A DNA stretch of 64,000 nucleotides from contig NZ_FOFA01000005.1 of NCBI RefSeq assembly GCF_900110855.1, forward strand, positions 124,001 to 188,000. Reading direction: 5' to 3'. A program made the position numbers and the translations under genes. This DNA is from Microlunatus flavus. Its GTDB lineage: Bacteria; Actinomycetota; Actinomycetes; Propionibacteriales; Propionibacteriaceae. Positions 39,237 through 47,588 of the stretch are shown here, one piece after another (within the stretch, counting starts at the first letter, position 1; every line of letters begins with the position of its first letter). The notes beneath the pieces were generated by a model. That model was given only the letters and a program-made list of their open reading frames with translations. It made no database searches and had not been told where the DNA came from.

Positions 39237-40464
39237 CCGCGAGCGCGAGGGCCGGAGCGAGGTCGCCACGAGGCAGTACCTCGACGCCCGACAGGCCCTG
39301 CCACGCGGCCATGGAGGCGAGCTCGGCGGCCAGCTCCTCGGCGACCTCGACCGTCTCGCGCCCGTGCACCGCGGGGTCCTCCGCCCACGCGGACACCACC
39401 CGCAGGACGCCGCGGGCCCGGTCGGCCTTGAGGTCGACGCGGGCGACGAAGCGGTCGCCGAGCAGGAACGGGTAGACGTAGTAGCCGTACGCCCGCTTGG
39501 GCTCGGGCACGTAGATCTCGATGCGGTAGGCGAAGTCGAACAGGGCCTCGAGTCGCGCCCGCTCGAAGACCAGCGAGTCGAACGGGCTGAGCACCGCCCG
39601 CGCGTGCACCCGGCGTGGCAGCCGCGCCTCGTGCCACAGGTACCACGGCCGGACCTGGTCGCCGACCTGGACCGGCCGCAGCTCGCCGGACTCGACCAGC
39701 TCGGCCACCGCCTGCTGGGTGGCCGCCGGCCGGGTGCGGAAGTAGTCGCGCAGGGCGGGCTCGGTGGCCACGCCCAGCGCGAGCGCCGCCCGCCGGACCA
39801 GGCCGCGCACCGACTCCTCCTCGCTCGGCGTCGGCCGGGCCCGGACCTCGGCGGGCAGGACCCGGTCGGGGAGGTCGTACACACGCTCGAACTGGCTGTT
39901 GCGGTAGGCCGAGCTCACCTCGCCCAGGTAGAAGAGCCACTCGAGCACGGTCTTGACCGCCGACCAGTTCCAGCCCCACCGGCTGCGGTCCCTGCCGGCC
40001 TCCTCGACCTCGAGCTGGCGCGCGCTGACCGGCCCGCGGTCGGCGACCTCGCGGCGGACGTGCTCGACCAGCGCCGGGTTGGCCCGGGCGACGCGGTCGA
40101 CGCCGCCCCAGGAGTGGGCGCCCTCGTTCATCCGGAAGCGCAGCAGCGGCTCCAGCTCGACGTCGAGCAGGCTCGCCGCGTGGCCCCAGTACTCGAAGAG
40201 CCGCCGCGGCGCGGCGAACGCGGCCCGCTCCAGCAGCGCCGGGTCGTACGGCCCGAGCCGCGAGAACGTCGGCACGAAGTGGGCCCGCGTGACGACGTTG
40301 ATCGAGTCGATCTGGAACTGCCCCAGCCGCCGCGCCAGCCCGGCGACGTCGCGCATCCCGACCGGCCGCTCCAGCGCCGGCCGCCCGAAGCCCTGCGCGG
40401 CGAGCACGACGCGCCGCGCCAGCGCAGGGCTCAGGCGCTCGGGTCTGGAGCTGTCCGTCGGCAC
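39223..40464 (-). CDS. YcaQ-like DNA glycosylase / winged-helix DNA-binding protein
   Basis: A 413-residue protein of the HTH_42 (YcaQ/AlkZ-like) family of winged-helix DNA glycosylases, which remove bulky or cross-linked alkylated bases. The catalytic-region motif appears as Q51-I-D53 in [16 protein letters not shown], the Q-x-D form of the YcaQ branch, not the Q-x-Q form of AlkZ self-resistance enzymes. [39 protein letters not shown] and [21 protein letters not shown]-type blocks (here starting AVLSPFDSL) and [20 protein letters not shown] follow. Start ATG at 40464. No antibiotic cluster is nearby, so a housekeeping repair role is more likely. Confidence 0.9.
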   Translation of the reverse strand: MPTDSSRPERLSPALARRVVLAAQGFGRPALERPVGMRDVAGLARRLGQFQIDSINVVTRAHFVPTFSRLGPYDPALLERAAFAAPRRLFEYWGHAASLLDVELEPLLRFRMNEGAHSWGGVDRVARANPALVEHVRREVADRGPVSARQLEVEEAGRDRSRWGWNWSAVKTVLEWLFYLGEVSSAYRNSQFERVYDLPDRVLPAEVRARPTPSEEESVRGLVRRAALALGVATEPALRDYFRTRPAATQQAVAELVESGELRPVQVGDQVRPWYLWHEARLPRRVHARAVLSPFDSLVFERARLEALFDFAYRIEIYVPEPKRAYGYYVYPFLLGDRFVARVDLKADRARGVLRVVSAWAEDPAVHGRETVEVAEELAAELASMAAWQGLSGVEVLPRGDLAPALALAVRGS

Positions 40465-40512
40465 CCGCCAGAGGCTAGTGGTCGCCTCCGACGAAGCGGC
40501 CGGACGGCCGGG

Positions 40513-41148
40513 TCAGCCCGCGTGCGCGACGGCGTCGGCCGTCTCGAGGCGGATGACCCCGTAGTCGTAGCCGTGGCGGCGGTAGACCACGCTCGGCAGG
40601 TCGTGGTCGGCGTCGACGAAGAGGAAGAAGTCGTGCCCGACCAGCTCCATGGCCAGCAGGGCCTGGTCGAGGGTCATGGGCTCCGCCGCGTGCTTCTTCT
40701 CGCGCACGACGAGCGGGCCGTCGCCCTGGACCTCGATGCCGGCCACCACGCGGGTGTCGCTCTCGGTGTCGTCCTCGGCGGCGGGGACGCTGCCCAGGTC
40801 GGGCGGAGTCGCCACGCGCAGCGACTGCGGCGCGTGCTGGCCGCGGTGGACCTTCTTGCGGTCGGCAGCCTTGCGGAGCTGGGCCATGACCCGGTCGACG
40901 GCCATGTCGAGGGCCGCGTTCTTGTCGATGCTGGAGGCCTCGGCCCGCACCACCGGGCCCTTGCTCCGGAGCGTGATCTCGACGCAGTGCGCCTGGTCGT
41001 GCTGTCGCTTGTTCGGTTCCTCGGTGACCTCGACCTCCACCCGGATGACCCGGGTGTCGAGCTTCTCGAGCCTGGCGAGCTTTTCCTCGGCCAGCGCGCG
41101 GAACTCGTCCGCCACCGTGCAGTGCCGGCTCTTCACGACAACATCCAT
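40513..41148 (-). CDS. hpf: Ribosome hibernation promoting factor, long form
   Basis: A 211-residue long HPF. Residues 1-105 form the S30AE ribosome-binding domain (MDVVVKSRHCTVADEFRALAEEKL ... AALDMAVDRVMAQLRKAADR). A charged linker follows, then the C-terminal dimerisation domain (REKKHAAEPMTLDQALLAMELVGHDFFLFVDAD ... GVIRL), as in proteins that pair 70S ribosomes into 100S. ATG at 41148 has GAGGAGAGGCGAG upstream. The 173-bp leader to comF is the longest gap in this block and may hold a stress promoter, which I could not identify. Confidence 0.95.
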   Translation of the reverse strand: MDVVVKSRHCTVADEFRALAEEKLARLEKLDTRVIRVEVEVTEEPNKRQHDQAHCVEITLRSKGPVVRAEASSIDKNAALDMAVDRVMAQLRKAADRKKVHRGQHAPQSLRVATPPDLGSVPAAEDDTESDTRVVAGIEVQGDGPLVVREKKHAAEPMTLDQALLAMELVGHDFFLFVDADHDLPSVVYRRHGYDYGVIRLETADAVAHAG

Positions 41149-41321
41149 CAGATCTCGCCTCTCCTCGGGAACCCGGACTGGCGACGGCTGGGCAGGTCTG
41201 GCGGTTCGGGCCAGGACCGGCCACGGCGCCGGACGCCACGAAGCCCCCGCACCCAGAAGCACGGACGAACCGGGTGGTCCGTTCCGGTGCCGTTCTGGAG
41301 CAGGGGCGCCATGCACAGACG

Positions 41322-42080
41322 TTAGACCCCCTGGCGCCCCGGCGGCAGGGCGGGGCCCGCCCCCGACGGCGGGGGGTGGCGGCGCACCGTGGCGGCCACG
41401 GTGGCCGCCCCGAGGACCGGCACCCCGCCCGCCCGCAGCGCCCGCACCGCCTCCGTGAGGCTCGCGCCGCTGGTCACCACGTCGTCCACGACGACCACCC
41501 GCGCACCCCGCGACCGGACCTCGTCGAAGGCCCACCGGCGCCCCGGACCGGCGCCCGGCCGGAACGCGCCGGCGAGGTTCGCCTCCCGCTCGGCCGCGCC
41601 CAGCCCGCTCTGGTCGGCGACCCGCCGGGCCGGGACCAGCAGGGGAGCCGCGCGCGCCGCCGGCAGCCGTCGGGCGGCCGCACGGGCCAGGGCGAGGCCC
41701 GCGTCGAACCCGCGCTCGCGCACCGCCCGCCGCGACGACGGGACCGGCACCAGCAGCACCCGCGCTCCCCCCTCGTCGAGCAGCCCGTGCCCGTCGAGCA
41801 GCCCGAGCACCGCGAGCGCGAGCGACGCGCCGAGCACGCGGGTCAGGCCGAGGGCGGAACGTTCCTTGTGCGCGCTCACCAGCGCTCGGGCGAGGGCGTC
41901 GTACGGTCCGGCCGTCCAGGTCGGCGGGAAACCGGCCGGGCAGGGCACCGGGCGCGCCGGCCGGGGCCGCACCGCGTCGAGGGCCGCACGGCACGCGGTG
42001 CACAACGTCCAGGCGGGCCGCCGGCAGCCGTGGCAGCGCGACCCCAGCAGCAGGTCACCGGCCGCCGCGCGCCAGCCCAC
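41322..42080 (-). CDS. ComF family protein (phosphoribosyltransferase-like)
   Basis: A 252-residue ComF-like protein. An N-terminal zinc-ribbon-like part (SRCHGCRRPAWTLCTACRAAL) precedes a phosphoribosyltransferase fold with ALVSAHKERSALGL, LLVPVPSSRRAVRERGFD and the PRPP motif ARVVVVDDVVTSGASLTEAVRAL. ComF proteins are tied to DNA uptake in naturally competent bacteria, but in actinobacteria the role is unproven. GTG at 42080 is chosen because GAGGAGG lies 8 bases upstream; GTG at 42086 and 42131 are alternatives. Its position between lpqB and hpf is the usual actinobacterial order. Confidence 0.9.
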   Translation of the reverse strand: MGWRAAAGDLLLGSRCHGCRRPAWTLCTACRAALDAVRPRPARPVPCPAGFPPTWTAGPYDALARALVSAHKERSALGLTRVLGASLALAVLGLLDGHGLLDEGGARVLLVPVPSSRRAVRERGFDAGLALARAAARRLPAARAAPLLVPARRVADQSGLGAAEREANLAGAFRPGAGPGRRWAFDEVRSRGARVVVVDDVVTSGASLTEAVRALRAGGVPVLGAATVAATVRRHPPPSGAGPALPPGRQGV

Positions 42081-42238
42081 GGCCACGGCCTCCTCGGGCG
42101 CGGCCCCCGCCCCGGCTCCTGACCACCTCACACCCGGATCGTGGTGCGCGGGCGCCGGACCGGCCGGTCCCCCGCCCTCGCCTGTGGACGACAACGCGCC
42201 GGCGAACCGTCCTGTGGACGTCCGGCACGCTGACCGGC

Positions 42239-44014
42239 TCAGCCCGGGTAGGCCACCGCCGAGACCTTGTTGACGAACGGGGTCCAGGTCGTGCCCTGGT
42301 CGCGCCAGGTCTGGCCGTTGCTGCTCAGCAGGATGGCGGACTGGGTGCGCAGCAGCACCGCGACGCTGACGGGGTCCCAGGCCAGGGCCTCGCCCTGGTT
42401 GGTGATGCTCGAGGCGTCCTGGCTGACCGCGTACGGACCCGCCGCCTCCTTGTCGGTCGCCGAGCCCAGCACCAGCAGGTGGGTCGCGTCGAGCCAGCCG
42501 ACGTCGTTGAGCCGGCGCAGCTGCGGGGTGTCGGCCTGGGTGGTGCTCAGCACGCGCACCCCCTCGACCTCGACGTTGTCGCCCCGGGTCACGCGGGCCA
42601 CGAGCAGCCGGGAACCGCTGCGGGTGCGCTCGACCAGCGCCAGCCGGACGCCGTCGGGCGAGAAGCTCATGGCCGTGATGTCGCGGCCCGCGAGCTCGGG
42701 GGCGAGCACCGGCCTGGCCTGACCGCCCGCGGCGCGCCAGAGCTGTTGCACGCCGTCCTTGCGCCCCAGCGCCCACAGCTCCCCGAACCGGGTGAACTGG
42801 GGTCTCAGGAGGCCGTCGACCCCCGACAGCACGGTCCGCGCCCGGGTGCCGGCGCCGGCCGTCGTCGCCTCGACCAGCCGCGTCCCGCCGTCGGTCACCG
42901 CGGCCAGGTCGGTGTCGGTGACCGACACGGCCAGCGAGCGCACCGGAGCCCGACCGAGGTCGCCCCCGAACGGTCGCAGCTCGGCGCTGTCGGCGTCGAC
43001 CAGGACCACCTTGCCGTCACGGACGACGTAGAGCTGGTTGCCGGCGTTGGGGCTCACCGGGTCGAGCTGGGAGGAGATGGCCGTCGTCGGCACCACCAGC
43101 GTGGTCGGGTCGCTCTCGGGTACCCGGAACCCCTGCTGGTCGACGGTGATGAGCACGCCGCGGACGGCCAGCGCCTCCTTGAGCGTGTAGACGACCTGCG
43201 CGGCGAGCAGGGAGCGCTGCGCGTCGGGCAGGGCGAGGACGCTGTCGCTGAGGGCCACCGAGGCGACGCCGTCGGTGATCGTCACCGAGTCGACGCTGAG
43301 CGTCGTGCCCGGCGGGATGGCCGTGGTGACCGACCGGGCCAGCCACGACGTCGGCCCGACGAGGAGCGCCCGGACGAGGGCGGAGGCCACCCGGCCCGGG
43401 TTGCGGAACTTGGGCAGCCAGATGGGGTCGGGCACCAGCACCGGGCTCTGCACGGCTCCCGGGCCGTCGCCCGGGCGCCCGTCGGCCAGGAAGTAGAGGT
43501 CGTACGTCGAGTAGTTGCGCGTGAAGGCGTCGGCGGCGACGAGGAGCCCGGCCGGGGGCTTGTCGATGCGCCACTCCCCGTCCTGCCGCACGAGGGTGAA
43601 GGTCTGAGCGAAGGCGTCGCCGCGCACCGCGTACGACCGGTCCGCCGCCACCTGGCCGACGGTGCGACCGCGGAGGCTGACCCGGTCGTCCTTGACGGTG
43701 ATCGCGTCGAGGTCGTAGACGGTGACGCCGTCCTCGGGCTTCCACTCCTGGGCGGACTCGCGGGTCAGGTACTGCTTGGCGACCGAGTAGCCGGACTGGT
43801 AGTTGGCGTTGGCCCGCAGGAAGCCCTCGACGACCTGGCGCGGGTCGTCGCCGGGCGAGGGCGGGTAGACCTCGACGTTCACGCAGTTCTGGCAGGTCTG
43901 CTGCTGGCCCTCCACGCGCTCGACCGGACCCTGGGTCGGGACGCCGACGCAGCCCGCGAGCAGGAGCGTGAGCAGCACGACGAGCACGGCGCCCGAGCGC
44001 CGGACGCCGGTCAT
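42239..44014 (-). CDS. lpqB: Lipoprotein LpqB, MtrAB accessory factor
   Basis: A 591-residue lipoprotein. The signal LVVLLTLLLAGC ends in a lipobox with Cys22. Residues ~60-190 form a helical N-terminal domain (DPRQVVEGFLRANANYQSG, YLTRESAQEWKPE), followed by a GerMN domain (PPGTTLSVDSVTITDGVASVALS) and a C-terminal seven-bladed-propeller-like part (DITAMSFSPDGVRLALV, DVGWLDATHLLVLG). In mycobacteria LpqB modulates the MtrB sensor at the membrane. ATG at 44014 overlaps the mtrB stop (ATGA), so the three genes are one operon. Confidence 0.96.
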   Translation of the reverse strand: MTGVRRSGAVLVVLLTLLLAGCVGVPTQGPVERVEGQQQTCQNCVNVEVYPPSPGDDPRQVVEGFLRANANYQSGYSVAKQYLTRESAQEWKPEDGVTVYDLDAITVKDDRVSLRGRTVGQVAADRSYAVRGDAFAQTFTLVRQDGEWRIDKPPAGLLVAADAFTRNYSTYDLYFLADGRPGDGPGAVQSPVLVPDPIWLPKFRNPGRVASALVRALLVGPTSWLARSVTTAIPPGTTLSVDSVTITDGVASVALSDSVLALPDAQRSLLAAQVVYTLKEALAVRGVLITVDQQGFRVPESDPTTLVVPTTAISSQLDPVSPNAGNQLYVVRDGKVVLVDADSAELRPFGGDLGRAPVRSLAVSVTDTDLAAVTDGGTRLVEATTAGAGTRARTVLSGVDGLLRPQFTRFGELWALGRKDGVQQLWRAAGGQARPVLAPELAGRDITAMSFSPDGVRLALVERTRSGSRLLVARVTRGDNVEVEGVRVLSTTQADTPQLRRLNDVGWLDATHLLVLGSATDKEAAGPYAVSQDASSITNQGEALAWDPVSVAVLLRTQSAILLSSNGQTWRDQGTTWTPFVNKVSAVAYPG

Positions 44015-45750
44015 GCGGGACCCCGTCCGGGCTGCCAGCCGGTGCCGGCGAGGGCGCCGACCGAGGGCGGTCCGTCGAGCGGCACCTGCTCCTCGACGCG
44101 CGTCTCGTCGTCGTCGGTGGGCACGGGCAGCAGCGGGAGGTCGCGCGGCGCCATCGGCAGCGGCGAGGTCTGGAGCACGTCGCCGGCCCGGCGCGGCACC
44201 GTCAACCGGAACTGCGCCCCGAGGCCGGGGCGCCCCCGCGCCGTCAGCCAGCCGCCGTGCAGGTTCGCGTCCTCCATGGAGATGGCCAGGCCGAGGCCGG
44301 TCCCCCCGACCGTACGGGCCCGGGCCGGGTCGGCGCGCCAGAAGCGCAGGAAGACCTGCTTGGCCTGGCTGGCCTCGAAGCCGACGCCGTGGTCGCGGAC
44401 CGCGACGGCGACGGCTTCGTCGTCCCCGGCGAGCAGCACGTCGACGGGGCGGCCCTCGCTGTGCTCGATCGCGTTCGTCATCAGGTTGCGCACGATCCGC
44501 TCGATCCGGCGGGCGTCCACCTCGGCGGTGGTGTCGCCCTCGGCGTGGGCGGTCACGGGCACGCCGTAGGCGCGGGCCAGCGGCTCCTGCGCCTCGACCA
44601 CCCGCTCGACGACCCCGCGCAGGTCGGTGCGCACGGGGGTCAGGACGACGGCGCCGGCGTCGAAGCGCGAGATCTCGAGCAGGTCGTTGAGCAGCACCTC
44701 GAAGCGGTCGAGCTCGGTCTGCAGCAGCTCGGCCGAGCGCGCCGCCACCGGGTCGAACTCCTCGCGGGCGTCGTGCAGGACCTCGGCCGCCATCCGCACG
44801 GTGGTCAGCGGCGTGCGCAGCTCGTGGCTGACGTCGGAGACGAAGCGCTGCTGGACCTGCGACAGCTCCGACAGGGTGGTGATCTGCTTCTCCATCTCCG
44901 CGGCCATGTCGTTCATCGACGTGGCCAGCCGCGCCAGGTCGTCCTGGCCGCGGACCCGCATGCGGTCGTGGAGGTTGCCCGAGGCGAGGTTCTCGGCCGC
45001 GCGCCGGGCGTCGCGCACGGGCACGACGACCTGTCGTGCGACGAGGGCAGCGATGAGGGTGAGCATCAGGACGAGGACCGCACCGGTGCTGACGACGGCC
45101 GTCTGCAGGACGGCGAGGGTCGAGACCTCCTGCGTGAGCGGGAAGATCAGGTAGATGCCGTAGCGCCCCGTGCCCGGCAGCGTGAGCGCCGACCCGGCGG
45201 CCAGCCCCGCGACCGGGGGCCGGTCGTCGTCGTAGACGACCTGGGTCGAGGTGATGAACAGGTCCGGGCTGTTCTCGACCTGGGCGCGCAGGCTGTTCGG
45301 GATGCTGTCGGCGGTCGCGTCGCCCGCGGTGATCGTCTGCCCCCGCGCCAGGATGATCACCTGGTACTGGCTGCCGCCCGAGCGGTTGGCGAAGCCGAAG
45401 GCCAGGTCGTAGAGGATCTTGTCGACGTTGACCTCGCCCGACAGGTCGGTGGCGTTGAGCTGGCCCTGCGCGAGGCTGACGGCCTGACGCGCCTCGTTGG
45501 AGGCGCTCTCGCGCTTGCCGCTCAGCACGCCGGCCGTCGCCTGCTGCATGAGCAGGAGCCCGCCGAGCACGAGGACGACCACCGACGCGAGGAAGACGGT
45601 CGACGTCACCCGCAGCGGCAGCGAGGACGACCACCACTCGAGGGGCGCGCGCCACCAGCGGGTGGTGACCGTGCGCCGGGCGAGCGCGGCCAGCCCCGCG
45701 GCGCGGCCCTCAGGCGCGGACGGGCTCGCCGGCCTTGTAACCGATGCCAC
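44011..45750 (-). CDS. mtrB: Sensor histidine kinase MtrB
   Basis: A 579-residue sensor. TM1 (VTSTVFLASVVVLVLGGLLLM) and TM2 (TAVVSTGAVLVLMLTLIAAL) flank an extracellular sensor domain of about 135 residues. A HAMP domain (RRAAENLASGNLHDRM) and HisKA follow, with phospho-acceptor His309 in VSHELRTPL. The HATPase shows N (NLMTNAIEHS), G1 (VRDHGVGF) and G2 (GGTGLGLAI) boxes. A Pro-rich C-tail ends it. It phosphorylates MtrA to control cell-wall and division genes. The start at 45750 would overlap mtrA by 41 bp; a later start in the first 30 codons is possible. Confidence 0.97.
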   Translation of the reverse strand: MASVTRPASPSAPEGRAAGLAALARRTVTTRWWRAPLEWWSSSLPLRVTSTVFLASVVVLVLGGLLLMQQATAGVLSGKRESASNEARQAVSLAQGQLNATDLSGEVNVDKILYDLAFGFANRSGGSQYQVIILARGQTITAGDATADSIPNSLRAQVENSPDLFITSTQVVYDDDRPPVAGLAAGSALTLPGTGRYGIYLIFPLTQEVSTLAVLQTAVVSTGAVLVLMLTLIAALVARQVVVPVRDARRAAENLASGNLHDRMRVRGQDDLARLATSMNDMAAEMEKQITTLSELSQVQQRFVSDVSHELRTPLTTVRMAAEVLHDAREEFDPVAARSAELLQTELDRFEVLLNDLLEISRFDAGAVVLTPVRTDLRGVVERVVEAQEPLARAYGVPVTAHAEGDTTAEVDARRIERIVRNLMTNAIEHSEGRPVDVLLAGDDEAVAVAVRDHGVGFEASQAKQVFLRFWRADPARARTVGGTGLGLAISMEDANLHGGWLTARGRPGLGAQFRLTVPRRAGDVLQTSPLPMAPRDLPLLPVPTDDDETRVEEQVPLDGPPSVGALAGTGWQPGRGPA

Positions 45751-46468
45751 GGACCGTCACCACGATCTCGGGGTGCTCCGGGTCGCGCTCGATCTTGGAG
45801 CGGAGCCGCTGGACGTGCACGTTCACGAGGCGGGTGTCGGCGGCGTGCCGGTAGCCCCAGACCTGCTCCAGGAGCACCTCGCGGCTGAAGACCTGCCAGG
45901 GGCGGCGGGCCAGGGCGAGCAGCAGGTCGAACTCGAGCGGGGTGAGCGCGATCGGCGCCCCGTCGCGCTTGACCGAGTGCCCGTCGACGCTGATCACGAG
46001 GTCGCCGATGGCGAGGGTGTCCGGCTCGCCCTCCTCCACCGCGCTCGGCAGGCGCCGGAGCCGGGTCCGGATGCGGGCCACCAGCTCCTTGGCCTTGAAC
46101 GGCTTGGAGACGTAGTCGTCGGCACCGGCCTCCAGCCCCGCCACGACGTCGATCGTGTCCGTGCGGGCGGTCAGCATGACGATCGGGACGCCGGACTCCG
46201 CCCGGATGTCGCGGCAGACGTCGACCCCGTCCCGGCCGGGCAGCATCACGTCGAGCAGCACGAGGTCGGGGTGGTTCTCGCGGAACGACGCCAGCGCCTT
46301 GTCGCCGTACGCGCACCAGAACGGCTCGAAGCCCTCGTTGCGCAGCACGATCGAGAGCATCTCCGCGAGGGCCGCGTCGTCGTCGACGACCAGGACCCGA
46401 GCGCGCGGCGCGCCGGCCTCGGTCGGCTCGCCCGCTCCAGCCGAGCCCCCTGCCACGCCGTCGAACAC
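45710..46468 (-). CDS. mtrA: Response regulator MtrA
   Basis: A 252-residue OmpR/PhoB-type regulator. The receiver shows VLVVDDD, phospho-acceptor Asp73 in LVLLDVMLPGRDG, the switch Thr in IVMLTARTD and Lys in YVSKPF. The winged-helix DNA-binding domain ends with RPWQVFSREVLLEQVWGYRHAADTRLVNVHVQRLRSKIE. An N-terminal extension of about 22 residues (Gly/Ala/Glu) precedes the receiver. GTG at 46468 has AAAGG upstream. First gene of mtrA-mtrB-lpqB, with a TAGGAT -10 about 75 bp upstream. Confidence 0.98.
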   Translation of the reverse strand: MFDGVAGGSAGAGEPTEAGAPRARVLVVDDDAALAEMLSIVLRNEGFEPFWCAYGDKALASFRENHPDLVLLDVMLPGRDGVDVCRDIRAESGVPIVMLTARTDTIDVVAGLEAGADDYVSKPFKAKELVARIRTRLRRLPSAVEEGEPDTLAIGDLVISVDGHSVKRDGAPIALTPLEFDLLLALARRPWQVFSREVLLEQVWGYRHAADTRLVNVHVQRLRSKIERDPEHPEIVVTVRGIGYKAGEPVRA

Positions 46469-46540
46469 CCGCAGCCCTTTCGTCAGGCAGCCGCGGGGAC
46501 CGCGCTGGACGCTCCGTCGCGCCCACCCGGCTGCGCGCTC

Positions 46541-46546
46541 ATCCTA
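46541..46546 (-). promoter_or_regulatory. Candidate -10 element of the mtrAB-lpqB operon
   Basis: TAGGAT on the - strand, in GCATAGGATGAG, is a good actinobacterial -10 and would give a leader of about 65 bases to the mtrA GTG. No clear -35 at 16-18 bp. Confidence 0.4.
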
Positions 46547-46591
46547 TGCGCGACGTCCTCACCGGACGCCGATCTTGCTGCGCGGTGCGTG

Positions 46592-47152
46592 TCAGTTCTG
46601 GGTCGGGTCGTCGACCCAGGTCGAGAACAGCGCCAGCGGGCCGCGCTGGCGGCGCAGCACCACCCGCCACAGCTCGAGCGGCTCGTGGCCGAAGACGTCG
46701 CCGGCCTCGGCGTCGACGACGTGCCACATGCCCTCCTCCAGCTCCGACTCCAGCTGCCCGGAGGCCCACCCCGCGTAGCCGGCGAAGATGCGCAGGTCGT
46801 CGTACGCGCCGCGCACGATCTCGACCGGCGTGTCGAGGTGCAGCAGGCCCACGTCGCCGAACAGCCGCCGCCAGCCCGGGGGCTCCTCGCCGCTGACCCG
46901 GACCCGGGCGAGGCAGATGGCGCCGTTCGGCGAGACGGGCCCGCCGTGGAAGAGCAGCCGCGGCTCGGACACGACCGGCACCCAGTCGGGCAGCACCGAC
47001 TCCAGCGCCGTGGGCGACAGCTCGTTGAGCACCACCCCGAGCGCGCCGTCGCCGTCGGCGTCGAGGACCAGCACGACCGTGCCGTCGAAGACGCCGTCGG
47101 CCAGCGCGACGCTGGCGACGAGCAGGCTGCCGGGACGCGCCTCACCGCTCAC
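46592..47152 (-). CDS. YqgE/AlgH family protein (UPF0301)
   Basis: A 186-residue YqgE/AlgH protein: GSLLVASVALADGVFDGTVVLVLDAD, GALGVVLNELSP, LFHGGPVSPNGAICLAR and DLRIFAGYAGWASGQLESELEEGMWHVVDA are the family blocks. It is cytosolic and its biochemical role is unresolved. It overlaps the VanZ-like gene upstream by 11 bp, completing the operon malic enzyme-VanZ-YqgE. It ends 124 bp from the mtrA start. Confidence 0.93.
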   Translation of the reverse strand: MSGEARPGSLLVASVALADGVFDGTVVLVLDADGDGALGVVLNELSPTALESVLPDWVPVVSEPRLLFHGGPVSPNGAICLARVRVSGEEPPGWRRLFGDVGLLHLDTPVEIVRGAYDDLRIFAGYAGWASGQLESELEEGMWHVVDAEAGDVFGHEPLELWRVVLRRQRGPLALFSTWVDDPTQN

Positions 47153-47588
47153 GGCGGCCCCGCAGCGCGAGGTAGCCGAGCAGGCCGAGCGTGGTGCCGG
47201 CGAGGTCGGCGAGGGCGTCGAGCGGGTCGCCGGAGCGGGTCGTGTACGCCTCGCCCTGGACCACCTCGCTCACCACGGCGTGGACGGCGAACAGGACGGC
47301 CACACCGACGACGGTACGCATCCGCGGTCGCGCACCCCGGGCCGCCGCGTGCACGTGCAGGGCCAGCAGCACGAGCAGGCACGGGAGCCCGAAGCCCACG
47401 AGGTGCTCCAGCTTGTCGGCCTGCGGGAACCACCCGACCGAGGGCGGCCCGTGATCGCGGTAGAGACCCCACAGGTGCACGGCGACGCCGAGGACGGCGG
47501 CGAGGGTGACCAGGGTGCGGGTCGTGGGCCCGGGCCGGTCCAGCAGCCGGCGCGACCCCTGGCCCCCGAGCGCGGGTGCCGGGGTCAC
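47142..47588 (-). CDS. VanZ-like membrane protein
   Basis: A 148-residue membrane protein with about four segments (TLVTLAAVLGVAVHLWGLY, LEHLVGFGLPCLLVLLALHV, TVVGVAVLFAVHAVVSEVVQ, ALADLAGTTLGLLGYLAL). QADKLEHLVGFG and GDPLDALADLAGTTLG are the VanZ-like signatures. Such proteins appear in envelope or phosphotransfer contexts, without a set role. GTG at 47588 overlaps the malic enzyme stop (GTGA), and its end overlaps yqgE by 11 bp. A VanW protein lies 37 kb away, but no van resistance cluster is present. Confidence 0.87.
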   Translation of the reverse strand: MTPAPALGGQGSRRLLDRPGPTTRTLVTLAAVLGVAVHLWGLYRDHGPPSVGWFPQADKLEHLVGFGLPCLLVLLALHVHAAARGARPRMRTVVGVAVLFAVHAVVSEVVQGEAYTTRSGDPLDALADLAGTTLGLLGYLALRGRRER

